In this document: piece after piece, positions 59,218-64,000 of the stretch
How the letters are laid out: each line of letters opens with the position of its first letter
Position numbering within the stretch: position 1 is the first letter of the stretch
DNA from: Hasllibacter sp963833115
Lineage (GTDB): Bacteria > Pseudomonadota > Alphaproteobacteria > Rhodobacterales > Rhodobacteraceae
Direction of reading: 5' to 3'
DNA: 64,000 bases
Assembly (NCBI GenBank): GCA_963833115.1
Contig: CAWHWS010000002.1
Coordinates: 1,426,001 to 1,490,000 of the forward strand
Notes under the pieces: model-generated
The model's input: only the letters and a program-made list of their open reading frames with translations
Databases searched by the model: none
Told to the model about the DNA's origin: nothing
Position numbers and translations under genes: made by a program

Positions 59218-60216
59218 TCAGTTCTCGGCGGCCATGGAGGAGACCATGTCGTAGAGCTCGCGCGCGGGCAGGCCCCGGGCCTCGTTCTCGGCGATCCAGG
59301 CCTCGGCGGCGGGGCCGGCCACGTCTTCCTTCAGCCGGGCGAGGTTCTCGTCCGAGAAGGAGACCTCCTCGACGCCGCGCTCGGTCAGGAGCGGGCCCCA
59401 GGCGGCCATGGTCTCGTCCTCGTAGAAGGCGATGTAGTGGTCGAGCGCCTCCTCGACCGAGGACATCAACGCCTCGCGGTGCTCGGGGGACAGTCCCTCG
59501 AGCGCGTCCGAGTTGACGACCACGGGGCAGTTGACCGTGCCGGGGTCGAGGTTGGTCGTCCACCAGTCGGCGGCCTCGACGGTGCCGAAGGACATGTGCG
59601 CATGGGGCGCGAAGCTCACGGCGTTGACGACGCCGGAATCCATCGCCTGGCGCACCTCGGTCGCGGACATGGAGGTGGGCGTGGCGCCCAGGGCCTGCAT
59701 CGCCTCCCCGATGCCGCCGGTGGCGCGCACCGACAGGCCGGCGAGGTCGTCCAGCGAGGCGGGCACGGGGCCTGAGCCCACGAGGTTGTACTGCGGCAGG
59801 GGCGAGGGCATCAGCAGGACCGCGTTCCAGCGGGCGAGATCCTCGGCCACGGCGGGGTGCTGGTAGAGGGCCATGGAGATGTCGCGCTCCTCCTCCAGCG
59901 TGCCGACGCCGAGGAAGGGCAGCTCCAGCACGGTGATCGAGGGGTTCTTGTCGGCGTGGTAGCCGGCGCAGAACTGCGCCATCTCGAAGGCGCCGATGGA
60001 GATGCCGTCGAGGTTCTCGCGCTCGTTGGAGAGGCCGCCATAGGAGATGTTGAGGGTGAACTCGCCGTCCGTCTTCTCGGAGACGAGCTCGGCGAGCTTC
60101 TCGACGTGCTCGGTGAAGGCGCGGCGCGCGCCCCAGAGCGAGACGTCCCACTCCTCGGCCATGGCGGGCAGGGCGGTGGCGGCCATGAGGGCGGCTGTGA
60201 TGGCGGTCTTGGTCAT
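59218..60216 (-). CDS. TRAP transporter substrate-binding protein (DctP type)
   Basis: A 332-residue periplasmic protein with signal peptide MTKTAITAALMAATALPAMA. The mature domain shows the TRAP DctP fold: WGARRAFTEHVEKLAELV, GEFTLNISYGGLSNERENLDGISIGAFEMAQFC, VLELPFLGVGTLEEERDI and VRATGGIGEAMQALGATP (conserved Gly-rich loop with Arg), then the SFGTVEAADWW region. The ligand is unknown. It probably heads the dctP-dctQ-dctM operon. The 87 bp before it toward tRNA-Tyr is non-coding. Confidence 0.92.
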   Translation of the reverse strand: MTKTAITAALMAATALPAMAEEWDVSLWGARRAFTEHVEKLAELVSEKTDGEFTLNISYGGLSNERENLDGISIGAFEMAQFCAGYHADKNPSITVLELPFLGVGTLEEERDISMALYQHPAVAEDLARWNAVLLMPSPLPQYNLVGSGPVPASLDDLAGLSVRATGGIGEAMQALGATPTSMSATEVRQAMDSGVVNAVSFAPHAHMSFGTVEAADWWTTNLDPGTVNCPVVVNSDALEGLSPEHREALMSSVEEALDHYIAFYEDETMAAWGPLLTERGVEEVSFSDENLARLKEDVAGPAAEAWIAENEARGLPARELYDMVSSMAAEN

Positions 60217-60303
60217 GTGGGTCTCCCTGTGGCGCCTCGTGGCGGGCGCGTCGCGGCGCAGAGTAGCGAGCGCGCGGGCGAAGGGAAGCCGATAAGGGGA
60301 GAA

Positions 60304-60387
60304 TGGTGGGCGACCCTGGAATCGAACCAGGCGTGGGTCTCCCCGGCGGAGTTACAGTCCGCTGCCGCACCTTGCAGCCCGTCGCCC
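60304..60387 (-). tRNA. tRNA-Tyr (anticodon GUA)
   Basis: An 84-nt class II tRNA with encoded CCA. Acceptor GGGCGAC pairs with GTCGCCC; discriminator A. The anticodon stem GCGGA/TCCGC encloses the loop CTGTAAC (anticodon GTA). The variable arm is CGGGGAGACCCACG and the T arm CCTGGTTCGATTCCAGG. In my alignment position 8 is G and position 14 is C, not the usual U8 and A14. Confidence 0.93.
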
Positions 60388-60501
60388 TGACGCGGCGGGG
60401 CTGGCCCCGGTCGCGACGGGCGCGGGATAGAAGCGGGGCCGGGCGCCGTCAAGCGGAGGGGGCCACTTGCGGCCGTCCGGCTGCGCCGTCATGTCCGGCG
60501 G

Positions 60502-61245
60502 ATGCGAAAGCCGGCCCATATCGTCGAGAAGGAGCGCGCCCGCCGCGCCGCCGCCCGCGAGACGCACTGGCTCTTCGGGCTGCACGCCGTCGCCGCCGCG
60601 CTGGCGAACCCCGCGCGCGAGCGTCTGCGGCTGGTGGTCACGCGCAACGCGGCCGAGCGGCTCGGCGACCTTCATGGGGCGGAGCCGGAGATCGCGGACG
60701 CGCGCGCCTTCCCGGTGCCGCTCGATCCGGGCTCCGTGCACCAGGGCGCGGCGCTCGAGACGCGGGCGCTGGACTGGCCGTCGCTGGAGGATCTGGCCGA
60801 CGGGCGGCCGCTGGTGATGCTCGACCGGGTGTCCGACCCGCACAACGTGGGCGCGATCCTGCGCTCGGCGGAGGTGTTCGGCGCGGCCGCCGTGATCGCG
60901 CCCGCGCGCCATTCGTGCCCGGAGACGGGCGCACTGGCCAAGGCGGCGTCCGGGGCGCTGGAGCGGATGCCCTACCTGCGGCTGGGCAACCTCGCGGAGA
61001 CGATGAAGCGGGTCTCCAAGCTCGGCTACGACGTGATCGGCCTCGACGCGGAGGGCGCGGAGGCGGTCGGCCCGAGGCCGCGGCCGGTGGCCGTGGTGCT
61101 GGGCGCCGAGGGGCCGGGCCTGCGGGAGCGCACGCGGGAGACCTGCGACGCGCTGGTGCGCGTGCCGGCCGCGGGGGGGTTCGGCTCGCTCAACGTCTCG
61201 AACGCGGCCGCCGTCGCCCTCTACGCGGTCACGAGGGGGGCGTAG
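60502..61245 (+). CDS. 23S rRNA/tRNA 2'-O-ribose methyltransferase (SpoU, RlmB-like)
   Basis: A 247-residue SPOUT-fold methyltransferase, probably the 23S rRNA Gm2251 enzyme RlmB or a TrmH relative. The N-terminal substrate-binding region contains LFGLHAVAAALANPARERLRLVV. The catalytic domain has motif 1 VMLDRVSDPHNVGAILRSAEVFGA (about 112-135), motif 2 AVVLGAEGPGLRERT and motif 3 GFGSLNVSNAAAVALYAV, which make the trefoil knot that binds AdoMet. It overlaps the next gene by one base (TAGTG). Confidence 0.93.
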   Translation: MRKPAHIVEKERARRAAARETHWLFGLHAVAAALANPARERLRLVVTRNAAERLGDLHGAEPEIADARAFPVPLDPGSVHQGAALETRALDWPSLEDLADGRPLVMLDRVSDPHNVGAILRSAEVFGAAAVIAPARHSCPETGALAKAASGALERMPYLRLGNLAETMKRVSKLGYDVIGLDAEGAEAVGPRPRPVAVVLGAEGPGLRERTRETCDALVRVPAAGGFGSLNVSNAAAVALYAVTRGA

Positions 61246-61598
61246 TGGCGCAGAAGATCGCCACCTGCTGCTATTGCGGCGCGCGCGCGGCGCTGCGCTT
61301 CGACCGGGAGCGGCACGAGCTCGCCTGCTCCAATTGCGGCGCGCCGCTCCACGAGATGAAGGCGCTCAAGACCGGGCACGAGGGGGCGCGGTCCGGGCTC
61401 GTCGGCCCCTCGGCGGTGCGGGGCACGGCGCAGGGGCGGGGGGCGCCGGTCCCCGGGGGCTCGGCGCTCCTGGGCGCTCTGGGCGCGGCGGCGCTGGCCT
61501 CGGCCCAGAGGCCGCGGAAGAAGGGGAAGAAGCGCAAGTCTCCGGCGCGACGGGCCTTCTCCGAGGTCTGGGACGTGATCGAGGACATCTTCGATTGA
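61245..61598 (+). CDS. Small zinc-ribbon protein with a basic tail
   Basis: A 117-residue protein with GTG start 61245 overlapping the rlmB stop. An N-terminal two-CxxC zinc ribbon (ATCCYCGARAALRFDRERHE-LACSNCG, about residues 6-32) is followed by a Gly/Ala-rich linker, the Lys/Arg cluster RPRKKGKKRKSPARR (about 87-101) and an acidic end (VWDVIEDIFD). It may bind nucleic acid or a ribosomal partner, an inference from composition and from being coupled to rlmB. The family function is unknown to me. Confidence 0.75.
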   Translation: MAQKIATCCYCGARAALRFDRERHELACSNCGAPLHEMKALKTGHEGARSGLVGPSAVRGTAQGRGAPVPGGSALLGALGAAALASAQRPRKKGKKRKSPARRAFSEVWDVIEDIFD

Positions 61599-62065
61599 GC
61601 GGGCCGGGGGATGCGGACCTGCGGCGCATCCTCGCCGGCGCGAAGGTGATCGCCTGCGTCGGGGTGTCGGCGAACCCGGTGCGCCCGAGCCACTTCGTCG
61701 CGCGATACCTGGCGCTCAAGGGCTACCGCGTCATCCCGGTGAACCCGGCGCTGGGCGGCGCGCCGCTGTTCGGCGAGGCGAGCCATGACGACCTGACGAG
61801 CGTGGACGCGCCGGTCGACATGATCGACGTGTTCCGCCGCTCCGAGCACGTGCCGGGGGTGCTGGAGGAGGCGCTGGCGCACCTGCCGCACCTGCGCACG
61901 ATGTGGCTCCAGATCGGGGTGCGGAACGAGGAGGCCGCGGCGCGGGCGGAGGCCCGCGGCCTCGAGGTGGTGCAGGATCGCTGCCCCAAGATCGAGCGGC
62001 AGCGGCTGTTCGGGGAGCTGCGCATGGCGGGGTTCGCGACGGGCGTGCTGTCCTCGAAGCTCTGA
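61595..62065 (+). CDS. CoA-binding domain protein (YccU-like)
   Basis: A 156-residue protein with the Rossmann-like CoA_binding_2 fold. Seen: VIACVGVSANPVRPSHFVARYLALKGYRVIPVNPAL (about residues 15-50), VDMIDVFRRSEHVPGVLEEALA, and MWLQIGVRNEEAAARAEARGLEVVQDRCPKIER, close to the family consensus. The start is TTG at 61595, overlapping the previous stop as TTGA; no in-frame ATG lies upstream of the conserved block. It is predicted to bind CoA or NAD-like ligands; precise role unknown. Confidence 0.88.
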   Translation: MSGPGDADLRRILAGAKVIACVGVSANPVRPSHFVARYLALKGYRVIPVNPALGGAPLFGEASHDDLTSVDAPVDMIDVFRRSEHVPGVLEEALAHLPHLRTMWLQIGVRNEEAAARAEARGLEVVQDRCPKIERQRLFGELRMAGFATGVLSSKL

Positions 62066-62076
62066 CCCGTCGGGCC

Positions 62077-62397
62077 TCAGGGGCCGCGCGCCGCCTTCTC
62101 CGCGATGCCGGAGGTGCCGGACCGGCGGGCGAGCTCGGCCTCGATCGCGGCCAGGGTGACGCCGCGCGCGGCGCACATCACGAGGAGGTGGTAGAGGGCG
62201 TCGGCGGCCTCTCGGGCGAGCGCGTCCGGGTTCCCGCGGACGGCCTCGATCACGGCCTCGACGGCCTCCTCGCCGAACTTGGCGGCGCAGGCCTCCGGGC
62301 CCTCGGCCAGGAGGGCGGCGGTCCAGCTCCCGGACGCATCCGCGCCCTGGCGGGCCTGGATCGTGGCGGCCAGGCGGGCGACCTCCTCCCCGGCCAT
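62077..62397 (-). CDS. hisE: Phosphoribosyl-ATP pyrophosphohydrolase
   Basis: A 106-residue MazG-like all-alpha enzyme, histidine pathway step 2. Signs: EEVARLAATIQARQGADASGSWTAALLAEG, AAKFGEEAVEAVIEAVRGN (metal-binding E-E motif, about residues 41-59) and REAADALYHLLVMCAARGV. ATG 62397 is used; GTG 62400 would overlap hisF as GTGA and add one residue. Last gene of hisA-hisF-hisE on the minus strand. Confidence 0.95.
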   Translation of the reverse strand: MAGEEVARLAATIQARQGADASGSWTAALLAEGPEACAAKFGEEAVEAVIEAVRGNPDALAREAADALYHLLVMCAARGVTLAAIEAELARRSGTSGIAEKAARGP

Positions 62398-63182
62398 CAC
62401 GCGACCTCCGGGTGGGGGGCGCCGGGGCCGAGGCGGACGGGCAGGCCGGCGGCGGCCATGTGCGCCTTGGCCTCGGCGATGCCGTGCTCCCCGAAGTGGA
62501 AGATGCTCGCCGCCAGCACCGCCGAGGCGCCGGCGCGGGCGCCCTCCACCAGGTGGTCCAGGGTGCCGACCCCGCCCGAGGCGATCACCGGCACGCGCAC
62601 GGCGTCCGCGACGGCGCGGGTCAGAGCGAGGTCGTAGCCCGCGCGCGTGCCGTCGCCGTCCATGGAGGTGACGAGCAGCTCCCCGGCGCCGCGGGCGGTT
62701 ACCTCGCGGGCGAAGGCGAGCGCGTCGATGCCGGTGGCGCGGCGGCCGCCATGGGTGAATATCTCCCACCGGCCCTCCGCCACGCGCTTGGCGTCGATGG
62801 CGACGACGACGGCCTGCGAGCCGAAGCGCGCGGCGGCGGCGGCGACCACCTGCGGATCGGCGACGGCGGCGGAGTTGAAGCTGACCTTGTCGGCGCCGGC
62901 GTTCAGGAGGGCGCCCATGCCCTCGGGGTCGCGCACGCCGCCGCCCACGGTGAGGGGCATGAAGCAGTGCTCGGCGGTGCGGCGCACGAGGTCCATGAGC
63001 GTGCCGCGGTTCTCGTGCGTGGCGGCGATGTCGAGGAAGCACAGCTCGTCCGCGCCGGCGGCGTCGTAGCGGATCGCGGCTTCGACGGGATCGCCCGCGT
63101 CGCGCAGGCCCGCGAAGTTCACGCCCTTGACCACGCGCCCCTCGGCGACGTCGAGGCAGGGGATGACGCGCAGCTTCAGCAC
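62397..63182 (-). CDS. hisF: Imidazole glycerol phosphate synthase cyclase subunit
   Basis: A 261-residue TIM-barrel that, with HisH, makes IGP and AICAR. N-terminal LKLRVIPCLDVAEGRVVKGVNF contains the catalytic Asp (about residue 11). DELCFLDIAATHENRGTLMDLV, PLTVGGGVRDPEGMGALLNAGADKV and the second catalytic Asp in ELLVTSMDGDGTRAGYDL (about 133) are diagnostic. GTG start 63182 overlaps the end of hisA by 7 nt. hisH is not visible in this window. Confidence 0.97.
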   Translation of the reverse strand: MLKLRVIPCLDVAEGRVVKGVNFAGLRDAGDPVEAAIRYDAAGADELCFLDIAATHENRGTLMDLVRRTAEHCFMPLTVGGGVRDPEGMGALLNAGADKVSFNSAAVADPQVVAAAAARFGSQAVVVAIDAKRVAEGRWEIFTHGGRRATGIDALAFAREVTARGAGELLVTSMDGDGTRAGYDLALTRAVADAVRVPVIASGGVGTLDHLVEGARAGASAVLAASIFHFGEHGIAEAKAHMAAAGLPVRLGPGAPHPEVA

Positions 63183-63901
63183 GGGGGCCGCAGGGCGGCG
63201 AGGGCGGAGAAGAGGTCCAGCGCGCCGTCGTAGAGGGCGCGGCCGGAGATGGCGCCGGCGATGCGGCCCGCGTCCCGCAGCGCGGTGAGGTCGGCCAGGG
63301 AGGCGACGCCGCCGCTCGCGATCACCGGCACGTCCACCGCCGCGGCCAGGGCGGCGGTCGCGGGCACGTTCGGGCCCCCCATCGCGCCGTCGCGGTCGAT
63401 GTCGGTGTAGATGATGGCGGCGATGCCGGCGTCCTCGTAGGCGCGGGCGAGGGCGGTGGCGTCCGTCTGCGTCTCGGTCGCCCAGCCGCGGGTGGCGACG
63501 CGTCCCGAGCGCGCGTCGATCCCGACGGCGACCGCGCCGGGATGGGCGCGGGCGGCGGCGCGCACGAAGCCGGGATCCTCGACCGCGGCGGTGCCGAGGA
63601 TGACGCGCGCGACCCCGGCCTCCAGCCAGCGCTCGACGCCCGCGCGGCTCCTGATGCCGCCGCCGAGCTGGACGGGGATGGAGGTCGCGGCGAGGATCGC
63701 GGCGACGGCCTCGGCGTTCTCCGGCCGGCCGGAGAACGCGCCGTCGAGGTCCACGACGTGGAGCCATTCGCAGCCCGCCGCCGCGAAGGCCGCTGCCTGG
63801 GCGCCCGGATCGTCGGCGTAGACGGTCGCCGCCGCCATGTCGCCGCGCAGGAGGCGCACGCAGGCGCCGCCCTTCAGGTCGATGGCGGGGTAGAGGATCA
63901 T
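63176..63901 (-). CDS. hisA: 1-(5-phosphoribosyl)-5-[(5-phosphoribosylamino)methylideneamino]imidazole-4-carboxamide isomerase
   Basis: A 241-residue ProFAR isomerase, paralogue of HisF. The start MILYPAIDLKGGACVRLLRGDM has the catalytic Asp (about residue 8). The phosphate loops are IPVQLGGGIRSRAGVERWL and VDVPVIASGGVASLADLTAL; the second catalytic acid is in AIIYTDIDRDGAMGG (about 128). Gene order hisA-hisF-hisE fits alphaproteobacterial his operons. Upstream 63902-64000 shows no gene that I can recognise. Confidence 0.97.
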   Translation of the reverse strand: MILYPAIDLKGGACVRLLRGDMAAATVYADDPGAQAAAFAAAGCEWLHVVDLDGAFSGRPENAEAVAAILAATSIPVQLGGGIRSRAGVERWLEAGVARVILGTAAVEDPGFVRAAARAHPGAVAVGIDARSGRVATRGWATETQTDATALARAYEDAGIAAIIYTDIDRDGAMGGPNVPATAALAAAVDVPVIASGGVASLADLTALRDAGRIAGAISGRALYDGALDLFSALAALRPPC

Positions 63902-64000
63902 CGCGGCGCTCCGGTCGGCATGGGGCCCGCGAATAGCGCCCCCGGCGGCCGGAGGCCAGCACGCGGGCGGGGCCCGGGCACGCGCACGCCGCGTCGCGCT

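Overview
The window comes from a very GC-rich purple phototrophic alphaproteobacterium, most likely of the order Rhodobacterales (Rhodobacter-like). This is inferred from several features. The reaction-centre genes pufL and pufM closely resemble those of Rhodobacter sphaeroides. pufM is followed by pufX, which is known mainly from the Rhodobacter group. There is a VPLPA-CTERM type exported protein, a glyQ / small hypothetical / glyS / PPDK-like block, and a cytochrome oxidase subunit I of the Paracoccus aa3 type. Genus and species cannot be fixed from the sequence alone.

Layout. Positions 1-2257 hold the distal end of the puf operon (last codons of pufA, a hairpin-rich pufA-pufL spacer, pufL, pufM, pufX). 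It converges on a tightly overlapped minus-strand operon, bchG-pucC family-bchP-idi (6257-2355), with a PpsR/CrtJ-type TGT-N12-ACA palindrome immediately before bchG. The photosynthesis gene cluster appears to end there. Next come a MauG/cytochrome c peroxidase family gene, trkH, and an exported SPOR/peptidoglycan-binding/degenerate trypsin-like protein. The block 11196-20579 contains glyQ, a small membrane-anchored protein, a family 2 glycosyltransferase broken by an in-frame stop, glyS, a PPDK-like protein with altered ATP-site residues, a SleB-type cell-wall hydrolase and glmM. Region 20839-33479 carries a VPLPA-CTERM protein, ilvC, an aminotransferase, a UbiH-like monooxygenase, a HAD phosphatase, a membrane glycosyltransferase, carA, yqeY, a phosphoesterase, a DUF2244 gene, ctaD and lipB.

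From 33644 to 40592 two tRNA genes (Leu-GAG, Ser-UGA) flank a minus-strand run. It contains a lipoprotein, a D,D-carboxypeptidase, tmk, holB (with an apparent frameshift), tatD, a PhnP-like hydrolase and an AEC permease. tmk through the PhnP-like gene are joined by 4-nt ATGA/GTGA overlaps. Region 40625-50580 has an alpha/beta hydrolase fused to a polytopic membrane domain, dps, a THI5/NMT1-type ABC importer, a threonine aldolase, a ProW/ProV-like ABC pair without a binding protein, and divergent cobS and cobT. Region 50577-60216 has a Kef-type antiporter, a 921-residue bitopic GspL-like/PilP-like protein of unknown role, metY and a TRAP transporter (dctP-dctQ-dctM). The window ends with tRNA-Tyr, rlmB, a zinc-ribbon protein, a CoA-binding protein and hisA-hisF-hisE.

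A 30-bp palindromic REP-like element (GTCATCCTC...GAGGATCTCC) occurs at three intergenic sites, including a 57-bp-period array of four copies at 38501-38700. No CRISPR array, transposase or prophage gene was found. Most genes are ordinary chromosomal housekeeping or photosynthesis genes. The most unusual items are the 921-residue protein, the altered PPDK, the inactive-looking protease, the repeat family, the 11-bp iterons after tRNA-Leu, and the two apparent reading-frame lesions.
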